DNA of 64,000 nt from Haematobia irritans (Eukaryota; Arthropoda; Insecta; Diptera; Muscidae), in the NCBI RefSeq assembly GCF_050003625.1, contig NC_134398.1:196857700-196921699 (forward strand), given 5' to 3'. Under the pieces are notes generated by a model. The model was given only the letters and a program-made list of their open reading frames with translations. It did not search any database and was not told the origin of the DNA. This document shows, piece by piece, positions 53,558-64,000 of this stretch; the first letter of the stretch is position 1; every line of letters begins with the position of its first letter. A program made the translations under genes and the position numbers.

Positions 53558-55617
53558 CACACAAAAAATTTTTTTTTGATTTCAATCACGAAAATCGCGG
53601 ATTCAATCATTTTTTTAATTGAAATGTCTTCAATCACGAAAATGATAGTATCAATCACCCATTTTGATTGAAAACCAACACGATTTTCAATTAAAAATTT
53701 AATTGACTTTTGTCTCGGGATCAATTAATTGTGTGATTGATTTTTAACATAAAATTCAATCACAGTTTTAATTCAATCAATTAAAATTTTAATTAATTTC
53801 GCGACAAAAATCAATCTACTATTTGATTCATTCAATTAAATAATTAATTGAAATTGGCTATAAATTTCAATCAAAAAATTTATATATTGCGACCCCAAAA
53901 TCGTATTTAATTTTATTTGAAATAAAAGAAAATATGTGTTTCTTATAAAACATATTTAATATTTTATTATTTTTTAATTATACAATAGACAAATAAATTT
54001 GGTTCTTGTCATTTGTGGTTTGTTCTAACATAACTTACAAATACAATTACATAAATTATATAAATCATTATCTTCCTTATAATAATAACCATGTTAGCAT
54101 GGTCCTTCTAATATGTAGATGCGCCTAGATTTCCAATAAATCAAGCTAAATGAAGCTAAATTAGTTTTTCTGAAAGTAAACAGGATAATTCGAATTTAAT
54201 TTTGTTAAATTAAAAGTTAATTTTGTTAAACATTACCTGCATAGAATATCAAGTTCAATACTTAGTTCCAGGTTGCAGATTTATAATCTTCTTTTGCAGT
54301 TGTAGTCTTTTAGCATAAAAAGGTGTATTAAGGAGCTCGGTAATTTAATTTTAGTAACAATTCCTTTCCAAAATTTCCGCACATTGAAATCGTCTATTAA
54401 AATTTGAACCAATCATAGACAAAAATAATGGGAAAGCAATGTAATATTTGGTATTATATTGATGATACTTTGCAAATTCTAAAAATAGAAAAAATATATA
54501 AATGGGAAATACATATTTTTATTATTTTCGGATATTTTTCATATTTTTAAATCCAAAAGAAAGAACTTTTTTACCATTACATAATTCAGCTCATTAGTTT
54601 ATATATCAGATATACTGCTCTCTACTTGGGTTCAAACTGAAAAAGGCAGGTAAAACAAAAATACAATTTAATGCCAACGCCACTTCGCAACTTCAAGGTG
54701 AATCTTCCAACAAACCCATACCGCTCTTGGTTTTAAGAAAACTAGGAGTGAAAAAAAAAATTATAATTTTAAAAGATCAATACGGTACCCACCTTTTTGT
54801 TGCAAACATATTCTTACATATTTGATAAAATGATGGAGTTGATGGGATTGATTGGTCAATTTCACGAAATAAAATTGGTTACTAAAAGAAATGAATAAAA
54901 AATATATTATTTTAGTCCGTTTAATGTAAACAGGCTTCAATGGAAAACGGTATTCACATTTCACAATTTCTTACCTTCAATAAACGTAGATTGTTTTCCA
55001 TTTTTACAATACCACAAATCACAAACACAGGTAATTTCAAATGCGTTCTCTCATATATTTTTTCAAACCTTTACCACGTGGCCATTTGTTGTTGCACACT
55101 TTATTTATTTCAACCCTTTGCTATGATTTGTTGTTGCATTCAAAATATTTATGTACACATTTTCAATGCAGCAGACAGAATGTCGCCAATCATGTTTTTC
55201 AATTTACGCGAAAACAAAAACGCAACAGTTCGTTACAAGTTACTTCTACAGACTGATCTCTCCATCATACATTGTTGAATAAGTACCCATTCTCTTGCTC
55301 TCTTTTCGCTTTTTCCATTGCTCAAAATTATTCAATTTCAATCACAAAAGTGATTGGATCAATCACATGTGTAATTGGAAACGGAAAAAATTTCAATCAC
55401 GTTTGTAATTGAAAATTATTTCCGAATTGATTAACAAATTGATTGAATCAATTAATATTTTAATTGGAAACGTAACAAATATCAATCATTTTTTTAATTG
55501 GGTTTTATTCGGATTTGATTAAATAATTAATTGAATCAATTAACATATTAATTGAATCCGTTTCCAAATTCAATTAAGTGTTTAATTGAAAAAATGTTGG
55601 TGATAATTTTTTGTGTG
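53558..55617. mobile_element. TA-flanked inverted-repeat DNA element
   Basis: Perfect 13-bp termini CACACAAAAAATT (53,558-53,570) and AATTTTTTGTGTG (55,605-55,617), each bordered by TA, suggesting a TA target duplication as in Tc1/mariner-like elements. About 300 bp inside each end are filled with imperfect palindromes of the type CAATTAAnnnTTAATTG or CAATCAnnnTGATTG (53,575-53,885 and 55,330-55,590). The 1.4-kb centre (53,900-55,320) has short open frames (54,761-54,964 minus; 54,940-55,278 plus) without a recognisable domain. No transposase is seen, so the element is presumably non-autonomous. Confidence 0.75.
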
Positions 55618-56590
55618 TAGTCTCATAACAATGCTACAACAAAGTTGTGTTTCACCTCCACCATTACCTCCTCAGGCAATATTTAGATTATATAAATAAT
55701 TTTAATTCTACATTCATATACTCTTTCAACTTGCATAGAATAGCGTATTTACCATACTTATGTATTAAGCTTTTCGTGGAGAAGAAGCCATATCAAAAGC
55801 GATTTCTTACAATTAACATAATATCATGTAATCCTTCTCGCCTAATGCAAAGAAGAAAAATCCGTCAGGCTTTTAACAGACGTCCCCTGCTCCTCAATGA
55901 AAATCATTTCCTTTTGGATTTTAAAGCACGGAATAGTCGAGGTATAGAATTTCATTTGGGTATCTTAAGCTAAAGAGCTGATTTTGAAGGATATACAAGA
56001 AATATTTATATATACACGAAGGTTCTGAGCTCGTATATGTAGATATGTTTGAAAAATGCCTTCAGGCATTAAGAGTAGCAATAACAAATGTTGCATGCAA
56101 CATCAACATCAGTGGTTGTAGCAGCAATAGCAACAGAAACCAACTAACAGTAGCCCAAACAGCATCCTAAAATAAAAAAGGCACATTCATGTTGCACAGT
56201 AGATTCGGGTAGATTTGAGAGTTTCCTAGTTATATAAATCTGAACTTGTAAGTATCGATGATACAAAAGAAGAAATTCTTCAATCAAATTTATGCACACG
56301 ATTTTTTTATGTTAGCCTGATATCAATGCAGGCTGCTTCAATGTCCAAATTAAAATAATGGAGAATATTCATTAAGATAACAAAAATGTTCATTTATAGT
56401 ATAAAATATTTCAATGTTTAATATAAAATTCAAAATTACAAAACTGAAACATTTCATTGCATTTTGCATCTGATATGTTAAAAATTTTGAATTAAAGATA
56501 AAAACGCTTCTAATACAGACTACGACTTATTTTCAAGATTTAATTTTTTTGGTTTAACGTTTTTTTAATAAGGAAAAATTTTTGCCGCTT
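55618..56590. other. Low-copy sequence
   Basis: No repeat family or gene recognised. A 108-codon open frame (55,647-55,973, plus) has no domain. A CAACA/GCAACA-rich stretch at 56,090-56,170 has the texture of fly untranslated or intronic DNA. Confidence 0.4.
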
Positions 56591-56599
56591 GTGAAGAAA

Positions 56600-57096
56600 C
56601 AATATGAACGGGTTTACTTACCAGCGGATAATGTACACTTTCGGTTGGGCACCAGAACTAAAGTTCAGCCGAAGGTAATGGTACAGACCGAAGGCCACTT
56701 TCCGGTCGAACGTGCAGTCAAAATAAAAAAACCTCCTTAAATTTTTACTGAAGCCCTGAGCAGACAAACATTTTTTCCACAAACCATCGCCAATTGGGCT
56801 CAACACTATCGTACTCAGCACCCTTGAACCAAGAATGGTATAAAATGGAGTTTCTTCGCTTCATTTCTACCCCACAATGGCCACTAAAAGTTCCAGATGT
56901 CAATCCGTTCGACTTTTTCGCCTATGGAATTTTGAAGAATAAGGTCGGCGCTAAAAACACTAAATTCAAGACAAGTTTTCGCCAAGAATGGGCCAAAATA
57001 TCCGAGCCACTTTCGTGAAGCCTGAGATGACTTTGTCGGCCGCTTGGAGGCTACAATCATTCCAAGAATGGCTTATAATGGAGGTTCCTCGCTTCA
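56600..57096 (+). pseudogene. Tc1-type transposase relic, cut by an array element
   Basis: 'YLPADNVHFRLGTRTKVQPKVMV' near 56,617-56,685 is the block before the second catalytic residue. From 56,820 'NQEWYKMEFLRFISTPQWPLKVPDVNPFDFFAYGILKNKV' is the C-terminal catalytic block, and 'RQEWAKISEPLS', a stop, then 'DDFVGRLEATII' form the ending. A partial second copy ('ccaagaatggcttataatgg') begins at about 57,060. The PDLNP motif reads PDVNP, keeping its Asp. Multiple stops and shifts show it is dead. Confidence 0.7.
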
Positions 57097-58952
57097 ATCA
57101 CGGTTGCGACTCGTGCCCAAAATAATCTACCAAAATTGGAAGAAAATTTTACCAAAAATCTACCAAATTTGAAAAAAATCTTATTTTGAAGTTTTTGTAG
57201 TTAGCATGAAAATAATAAATGTTTTATTTTTTCTTCAAAAGAAATGTTTGTCTACTATTAGCGAGAAATAAATATCCCATGTATAAATATCCCATGCATT
57301 GTAACTGTGTCGAATTTTAAATGTTTTTTTTTTCTCAACTAGGGAAAGTTACTACTTCTATATAACGTGGGGACTTACTTACAATGGACTGAATAGTTTA
57401 ATTGAGTCCGATATATCGGGCTGCCACCTAACCTAACCTAACCTACTCACAATGGGCTTTGATAGTATGACCTAACACTGAAATTAAAATTTTGAAAATA
57501 TTGAAGTTATAGACAATTTTGACAAAATTTTATTTCTACAGAAAATTGTGTCAACATTTTATTCCTACGGAAACTTTTGTCAAAAATTTTATTTCTTAAG
57601 AAAATTTTGTTAAAATTTTATTTCCATATAAAAATTTGTAAAAAGAAAATTTTGACAAAATTTTATTTCTATAGAAAAATTTTGTCAATATTTTATTTCT
57701 ATCGACAATTGTGTCAACATTTAATTTCTATAGAAAAGATTTGCCAACATTTGTCAAAATGTTATTTTTATAGAAAATTTTGTCAAAATGTTATTTTTAT
57801 AGAAAATTTTATCAAAATTTTATTTTTATAGAAAATTTTATTTCTATAGAAGATTTTGTCAAAATTGTATTTATATAGATAATATAATCAAAATTTTGTT
57901 TCTATAGAGACTTTTGTCAAAAGTTTATTTCTATAGAAAGTTTTGTCAAAAAATTGTTTCTATAGACAATTTTGTCAAAATTTTATTTGTATAGAAAATT
58001 TTATCAAAATTATTATTTCCATAGAAAATTTTGTCAAAATTTTATTCCTATAGGAAATAGAAGTTAAGTTGACGTTCCCTCAAAAGATTTTGGCTTCATT
58101 AAAATAAAACTATTTTTAGGAAGCTCTTCAGCTTCAAATGTATGGAGGGTGGCTGATATGTAAAGCTTTGTATATATTTTTTTCATTTCGTTTTACTTTA
58201 ATTTATTGCATTGTTAAAAAAATTCAAAACTAACATCAAATTTTACACCTTTGATTGAAGAAAATTTTTTGAAGCATAGTGTCTTTGTCTTTACATTTTC
58301 TTGACAGAGACGCCACCATTAAAACTCTTTACTTAATTGGAAGTTTGGGCCGAGATAGGCAGTTTGCCCTTGCTTGGTTTTTGTTAGGCACACAAAAACT
58401 CAGATTCTTTGATCTATTTGGAATCGTATATTATATATTTTTATGTATGTTATTTTGACAAAATTTAATTTTTGTAGAAAATTTTCTCAAAATATTATTT
58501 CTATAAAAAGTTTTGACAAAATTTTATTTTTATAGAAAATTTTGTCAAAATGTTATTTTTATAGAAAATTTTGTTAAAATGTTATTTTTAAAGAAAATTT
58601 TGTCAACATGTTATTTTTAAAGAAAATTTTGTCAAAATTTTATTGCAATAGAAGATTTTGTCAAAATTGTATTTCTATAGATAATATTATCATTTTTTTT
58701 TTGAGAATTTTGTCAAAAGTTTATTTCTATAGAGAATTATATCAAAATTCTATTCCCTTAGATAATTTTTTCACAATTTTATTCCTTTAGAAAATTTTGT
58801 CAAAATTTTATTTCTATAGTAAATTGTATGTCTATAGAACATTGAGTATGTCTATAGAAAATTTAGACAACCACACCAAGATATCTAAAAATCTACTAAA
58901 CAGTAAAAAAATCTACCATATTTGGTAGAATTCTAAAAACTGAGGTAACTGG
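57097..58952. mobile_element. hAT-like element with two 29-bp arrays inside
   Basis: Left end CACGGTTGCGACTCGTGCC at 57,097, then 'aaaataatctaccaaaattgg'. The right end is GGTAGAATTCTA, then 'aaactgaggtaactggg' ending about 58,952, a decayed GTGGCAACCGTGG. Reverse-oriented 29-bp arrays occupy 57,500-58,065 and 58,450-58,865, separated by unrelated sequence. A SINE tail is nested at 57,373-57,446. It sits within a Tc1-type relic whose ending resumes at about 58,990. A target duplication could not be confirmed because the ends have decayed. Confidence 0.6.
57373..57446 (+). mobile_element. SINE 3' end fragment
   Basis: 'ttacaatggactgaatag', 'atatatcgggctgccac' and (CTAAC)n at 57,427-57,446: only the last 70 bp or so of the SINE/LINE 3' region. 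It is too short to say whether it came from the SINE or the LINE. Confidence 0.75.
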
Positions 58953-58989
58953 GATCTTAATCCGTTGCAAACGGGAATTTAAAATAATA

Positions 58990-59130
58990 ACTGTCGACCA
59001 GTAGGAATGGGCCAAAATATTTCGGCTGTTTGGAGGCCACAATTCTTGCCAATGATTGGCAATTCGAACAAATCTAAACTGATTATAAAAATTTGATGTA
59101 ATTTTTGATTTTTTAACAATAAAATAAATT
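58990..59130 (+). pseudogene. Tc1-type relic ending, resumed
   Basis: 'aatgggccaaaatatttcgg' and 'tttggaggccacaattcttgcc' correspond to the EWAKI and RLEATI parts of the relic at 56,990-57,060. They are followed by the family's non-coding tail 'caaatctaaactgat'. It is separated from the left part by the array element. Confidence 0.55.
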
Positions 59131-60657
59131 AAAAAAATAAAAGAAATGAAATGAAAAACAAACAAAACTTTACTTTGTTTTATTAAATAAAGCCACCCTC
59201 TACCTATTTAAAGCTCTATAGCTTCTTAAAGCTATCTTTGTATTAATGAAGCCTCTTCTTTTTCTCGGAATCAATACCAACATCTGTAAGAGAACCTTTG
59301 ATCTAAAAAAAAAACTTTTATTTGAGTGTAGTGTCTCCGTCTTTAAATTTTCTGAAATAATTGACAGAGATACCACGATCAAAATTGATTAATTACTTTT
59401 TTCTTGTGAGATGGGCACTTGCCACTTACTTGATTTTTGTTAGTCATACCTAAACCTCAGTTTTGTTTATATATTTGGAATCATAGTTTAGATATTTTTA
59501 CGTGGAGAGGAACCTTCTCTTTACCCAAACTCTTAAACACACTTACCAAATTTAGCTTTGTCGATTTTCGAGGATGTCACGGGACTCCTGCGGAGAAGGT
59601 ACATAAAAACTCTCAAATCAAAAGAGAAGTCTATAAAACCTTGGTAATGTTTAGTTTTTATACAAACAAACCAATTTACTTTGAAATAGAGGAAAGAAGG
59701 CTTGGCATTTCTTGTGAAACAGAGAAAAAGAATTTGTATTAACTAAATTTTGACGGTCACTGATTTGTTTGAGTAAGAGAATTTACAAAGACCAAAAGTC
59801 TTTGGAATTTCCCCTTGGAAAATTCAACTTTTGTGATTTTACGCAAAAGTTATCATCATCATCAATCATTCCATTTTATTTTGAAACCACTGTGCTTCGC
59901 CCACATTCCCACAACAATATCAGCAAGGACATCAACAACGACAACGGCACGACGGCAAATGCCAACCAACATCATTTAAATTGAAAGCGAATGAGTCTAA
60001 TGCGTGAAATTTTTCTCCCCCCACCACACCATCTACTCGCGATGAATCTCTAACGCTAACGCATTTAGCATAAAAGAGCAGCAGCACCACCATCACCATC
60101 ACTACCACAGTGGCAATGGAGTGAGGTGCCGCAAAGTAGCTGAAATTTGCCTTCCCTCTATGCTTGGTGACATTGGCATCGTTTCTGCAACCATCGCCAC
60201 CCCGATTGTTCATACGATGAGACCACCTCTTCCGCATCCTATTGCTTGTGAACGGCTAATTCGTTTGATTTGAAGGAAGCCAACAATTTGCTGTGAAAGG
60301 AATACTTAATCAGTGAGGTGGAAACTGTTGCCCCTTATTTATGGTTAAATATACAAAAATGGCGATGAAACCAAAAAAATGAATATCTTCAAAAAATCTC
60401 CATTTTAAGGAAAATTTAAAAATTACCACGTGTGTGTGTGGGCTTTTGTATATGGCTGCATAAGGTTTGGTGGTACATCAAACAGTATCCAAAAGGAAAT
60501 TTTTCTATGTTCTTGAAATAAATCTCTACAAATAAATCCAAGGTTTGAAAATGTCAACCAACTTCTTTGGAGACATGCTTAAATTGTTGACTTTGTGGTT
60601 TGACATTTTGCTATGGTGTATTATGTGCAATGGATAGTTCAAGAATTTGTAACATTT
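59131..60657. other. Low-copy sequence; GC-richer patch at 59.9-60.25 kb
   Basis: No repeat recognised. 59,880-60,260 has clearly higher GC than its surroundings and CAA/CAC-rich runs ('atcaacaacgacaacgg', 'caccaccatcaccatcac'). Antisense to it is an open frame of 101 codons (59,932-60,237), and a 101-codon frame lies at 59,437-59,742, neither with a domain. This is the stretch most likely to hold a host regulatory element or exon, but I cannot demonstrate one. Confidence 0.35.
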
Positions 60658-61046
60658 TATACCTATAGCACTGTGTGGAACTTGGTATTGTGAGCGGATA
60701 CGTTTGTAACACCCAGGAGGAGTCTATATAGGCAGATGGTGTCTTTGGCGAATACGCTTAGGATTTCTGGGCACATTAAGCGTTGTCCGTTCATTCGTCC
60801 GTCTGTGAACATTTGGTTCTGTCAAATTGACCTCACATTTGGCACAAGTATGTGATTTTGTTTTGATTTTATGTTTAATTAGCTCGTATGTTCAGAAGTT
60901 TTAAGATATCTTGTCATCGGTAAGTATTGCCACAACCTAAGTAATTCGACTGTGGATGACGGTCTTCAGTAGAAGTTTTTACGCAATCCATGGTGGAGGG
61001 TACATTATATTCGGTCTGGATGAACTTATGGCCGTATATAGTTGTT
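60658..61046 (+). mobile_element. H1 element, short internally deleted copy
   Basis: Begins 'tatacctatagcactgtgtgg' after a T-run. It keeps a GTCCGTTCATTCGTCCGTC tract near 60,784, then passes directly to the H1 head ('taagtaattcgactgtggatg', 'atggtggagggtac') and ends with TAGTTGTT near 61,046. The 153-bp units and the 29-bp array are absent, so this is a minimal version of the element with only its two ends. Confidence 0.7.
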
Positions 61047-61902
61047 TATTCTATTTCATTAATTTAAAAATTTAAACAATATATAATAGAAGAAACGAAC
61101 ACTCCTAACAGCGATTACTTTTTTTTTTGGTGTACAAATATTCCTTGAATTGTATCGAAATTTTCAAATGGACATTTATAGATTCCAAATCTTCATGAAA
61201 GGTAACTAATTTTACAAACATGGAGAACTTAAAATGTGGGATCACATTCGAAAGTCTAGTCTTGGGCTGTATAAAATTGACATTCGATAATTCACAAGCA
61301 TCATTATGAAGCATTTCGCAACTACAAGACTGCCTTTGTAGCCCAAAAAAGTATATTTCCGAATTCAGTAACTATTCCATATTCGTGCAGGGAAAATAAC
61401 AAAATAAATACAAATGGAATAGTCTACCTCTTCTTAGGAGTTGCAAAATCTTCTGCAAAATCTATCAAAATGCCAAGAATTCTACCAAAGAGTAAAAAAT
61501 CTAAAATTTTTGCTAGAGTTCTACCATCTCCGGCTATCGTGATTATACCCACATCACCAGTCTATGGTGGTGGGTATAAAAATTGGCACGTGGTGTTTTT
61601 ATATCTTATAGGAAATACAAAATTTGATTAACCCATTTAAGTAACATTTAATTTAGTTGTGATCGTATGATTTGTTTGGTTTTCTGCTTCGTCCCTTGGA
61701 GCGTATGAGTTGTGAAATAACCATAGGACAAATCTCCCATACGCACCATGGTACTGATACTATTAGCTTCTCTAAGGGGGCAATTGAGTTTTTATACACT
61801 TTAAAGAAAACTGTTGTATTCATTTTATATATTTAGTAACATTAATTTCATTTTATTTTCGTATTACTTCAGTTTTACATTCCCTTATAAAAGGTAAAAA
61901 AA
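61047..61902. other. Low-copy sequence with a GGTAGAATTC-type remnant
   Basis: No gene recognised. 61,440-61,545 carries 'aagaattctaccaaagagtaa' and 'gctagagttctaccatc', like the ends of the 29-bp array elements. A small hairpin 'tatacccacatcaccag...ctggtgggtata' type sequence lies at about 61,554-61,580. Confidence 0.4.
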
Positions 61903-63260
61903 AACAAGTAGGGAAAGTCTAAAGTCGGGCGGGACCGACTATATTATACCCTGCACCACTTTGTAGATCTAAATTTTCGATACCATATCACATCCGTCAA
62001 ATGTGTTGGGTGCTATATAAAGGTTCGCCCCAAATACATACATTTAAATATCACTTGATTTGGACAGAATTTGATAGACTTTTACAAAATCTATAGACTC
62101 AAAATTTAAGTTGGCTAATGCACTAGGGTGGAACACAATTTTAGTAAAAAAAAATATGGGAAACATTTAAATCTGAAGCAATTTTAAGGAAACTTCCCAA
62201 AGGTTGTTTATGATTTATCGCTCGATATATATGTATTACAAGTTTAGGAAAATTAGAGTGAGTTTTACAACTTTTCGACTAAGCAGTGGCGATTTTACAA
62301 GGAAAATGTTGGTATTTTGACCATTTTTGTCGAAATCAGAAAAACATATATATGGGAGCTATATCTAAATCTTAACCGATTTCAACCAAATTTGGCACGC
62401 ATAGCTAGAATGCTAAATCTACTCCCTGTGCAAAATTTCAACCAAATTGGGCCAAAACTCAGGCTTCTGGGCCATATAAGTCCATATCGGGCGAAAAATA
62501 TATATGGAAGCTATATCTAAATCTGAACCGATTTTAATCAAATTTGGCACACATGACTATACTACCAATTGTGCTCCTTGTGCAAAATTTCAAGCTAATC
62601 GGGATAAAACTCTGTCTTCTGGGTCCATATAAGTGCATATCTGGCGAAAGATATATATGGGAGCTATATCTAAATCTGAACCGATTTCAACCAAATTTGG
62701 CACGGATAGCTACAATGCTAAATCTACTCCTTGTGCAAAATTTCAACTAAACCGGAGGAAAAAATTGGCCTCTGTGGTCATATGAGTGTAAATCGGGCGA
62801 AAGCTATATATGGGAGCTATATATAAATCTGAACCGATTTCAATGAAATTTGGCACACTTGACTATAGTACTAATTGTTCTTCTTGTTCAAAATTTTAAG
62901 CAAATTAGGGTAAAACTATGGCTTCTGGGGCCATATAAGTCCATATCGGGCGAAATATATATATGGGAGCTATATCTAAATCTGAACCGATTTCTTCCAA
63001 AATCAATAGGGATCTATTCTGAGCCAAAACACATACTTGTGCCAAATTTGAAGTCGATTGGACTAAAACTGCGACCTAGACTTTGATTACAAAAATGTGT
63101 TCACGGACAGACGGACAGACGGACATCGCTATATCGACTCAAGAACCCACCCTGAGCATTTTTTCCAAAGACACCATGTGTCTATCTCGTCTCCTTCTGG
63201 GTGTTGCAAACATATGCACTAACTTATAATACCCTGTTCCACAGTGTGGAGCAGGGTATA
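61903..63260 (-). mobile_element. Full-length H3 Helentron-like element
   Basis: Reverse orientation: AACAAG at 61,903, hairpin GTCGGGCGGGACCGAC, 'ctatattataccctgcacc', 'cagtggcgattttacaagg', then tandem units with 'atatatatgg' cores at 62,346, 62,498, 62,651, about 62,803 and 62,957 (spacing 152-154 bp). A GACAGACGG tract lies at 63,103-63,124, then the 'atcgactcaagaacccacc' box and the terminal hairpin ending GGGTATA at 63,260. Uninterrupted and 1,358 bp long, it is the best H3 reference in the window. Confidence 0.85.
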
Positions 63261-63315
63261 ATCATAGTGTGAAATTTAATACCGACACTGACATATTTCT
63301 CTTCGTTTGAGAAGG

Positions 63316-63515
63316 AACAAGTATATACGGACGTATGTTCGACCAGGCCGAATCTTATGTATCCTCCATCATGGATTGCGAAGAAACTTCTACAAAAGAC
63401 TGTCATCCGCAATCGAATTACTTGGGTTGTGGTAATACTTACCGATGGTAAGGTATCTTAAAACTCCTTCACATAAATTGTAAGTTAGTCCATACGTGGT
63501 ATATATTAGACAAAA
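63316..63515 (-). mobile_element. H1 element head fragment
   Basis: AACAAGTATATACGG, a degenerate GACCAGGCCGAA hairpin, 'ccatcatggattgcg', 'ctgtcatccgcaatcg', 'ggtatcttaaaac' and 'gtggtatatattagac', the H1 head in order. It is followed by about 220 bp of unassigned sequence before H1 unit sequence reappears at 63,738. Confidence 0.75.
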
Positions 63516-63737
63516 AAGGTAGGCAGTGATGCTCCATTAGAATAATAATTGTTTTGTGATCATTGACTCATATATCAAATCGCCTCTGAAGAAGCTATTC
63601 AATCATAATTGCGAAATATTAGGAATGATGGATTAAAAATAAATAAAGGAAACTAAGATCTCAAGCTTAATAAACTATTGACATTTATTAAAAAGAAAAA
63701 TATCGAATAAAACACCAAGAAACACAAAAACGGTATG

Positions 63738-63840
63738 TAAAGGTATGGGGGTCGCTTATATGGGGGCTATATACAATTATGAACTTGATATGGACCAATT
63801 TTTGTGATTGGCGATCGATTTATCTGAGGGCTATATAACT
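63738..63840 (-). mobile_element. H1 internal unit fragment
   Basis: 'ggtatgggggtcgcttatatg', 'ctatatacaattatgaac' and 'gcgatcgatttatctgagg', matching H1 units near 30,420-30,510 in reverse. It stops where element X begins. Confidence 0.65.
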
Positions 63841-63841
63841 A

Positions 63842-64000
63842 CTAGCGTAACCCGGCCCGCTTCGGCGCGCCTTCCGAAGCGTATTTGTAGGAATATTTTG
63901 CGATAACTTAGCAACCATATCCTTCGTGCTGAAAACAAATTCGAAAAGATTTGAATTCTTTCAAACAAATCGGACTACTTGCTTTTTCGTTTATAGGTAC
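63842..64000 (+). mobile_element. Head of an element X copy, runs off the window
   Basis: Begins ACTAGCGTAACCCGGCCCG, equivalent to the minus-strand start ACTAGCTGTACCCGGCC at 11,606. The following sequence has no recognised domain, and the element is cut by the window edge. Confidence 0.5.

Noticed and set aside
54940..55278. 112-codon frame inside the TA-flanked element as a transposase
   Set aside because: It is Cys- and Phe-rich with no DDE-type motif and no helix-turn-helix that I can see; likely random.

Overview
This window looks like repeat-dense intergenic or intronic DNA from a calyptrate fly, probably a muscid (Stomoxys, Haematobia or Musca type). It is AT-rich, has CAA/TTG-rich unique patches typical of fly non-coding DNA, and is packed with repeats that resemble dipteran INE-1/DINE-1 (Helentron-type) elements: a TATACCC hairpin end, a GTCY-rich tract, and central tandem repeats of about 150 bp. 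I found no host protein-coding gene, structural RNA gene or CRISPR array. Every recognisable protein is a transposon protein, and nearly all are broken.

The backbone is three related Helentron-like families, named here H1, H2 and H3. Each runs from TATACCC to ACTTGTT, with a small GC-rich hairpin near the ACTTGTT end. Two nested insertions (H1 inside H1 at 30.6-32.1 kb, H1 inside H2 at 43.1-44.6 kb) define those ends empirically. Their interiors repeat every 153 bp. A second major component is a 29-bp AT-rich minisatellite built round TTTCTATAGAAA, which forms about a dozen arrays totalling roughly 10 kb. At several edges it is bordered by hAT-like ends containing GTTGCCAC and GGTAGAATTCTACC.

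Layout. 0-9.1 kb: an H1 fragment split by a CACTG-ended element that itself contains an H3 copy, then an H3 copy split by a clean hAT element with an 8-bp target duplication. 9.5-11.6 and 18.2-20.1 kb: copies of an unclassified element, X. 11.7-17.3 kb: H3 copies invaded by a Jockey-type LINE and a full-length tRNA-derived SINE. 21.2-24.3 kb: the largest 29-bp array. 26.5-32.3 kb: a large inverted H1 pair around a 5'-truncated LINE with a 13-bp target duplication. 32.7-36.1 kb: Tc1/mariner-superfamily relics and another H1 copy. 37.4-41.0 kb: arrays and H3/H1 fragments. 41.9-45.7 kb: a mariner relic, the H2/H1 nest and an RT fragment. 46.0-47.1 kb: a SINE whose tail has grown to 165 perfect CTAAT units. 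47.8-50.8 kb: a recent 1,483-bp tandem duplication. 51.1-53.3 kb: an array with higher-order structure. 53.6-55.6 kb: a TA-flanked inverted-repeat element. 56.6-59.1 kb: a Tc1-type relic cut by a hAT-like array element. 59.2-61.9 kb: mostly unique sequence. 61.9-64 kb: H3, H1 and the head of another X copy.

The relationship that stands out most is SINE-LINE tail sharing. The last 60 bp or so of the RNase H-bearing LINE at 28.3-29.1 kb matches the 3' end of the SINEs, including the CCTAA tail, which suggests the SINE is mobilised by that LINE. Family names and ages are inferences from reading the sequence; no database search was possible.
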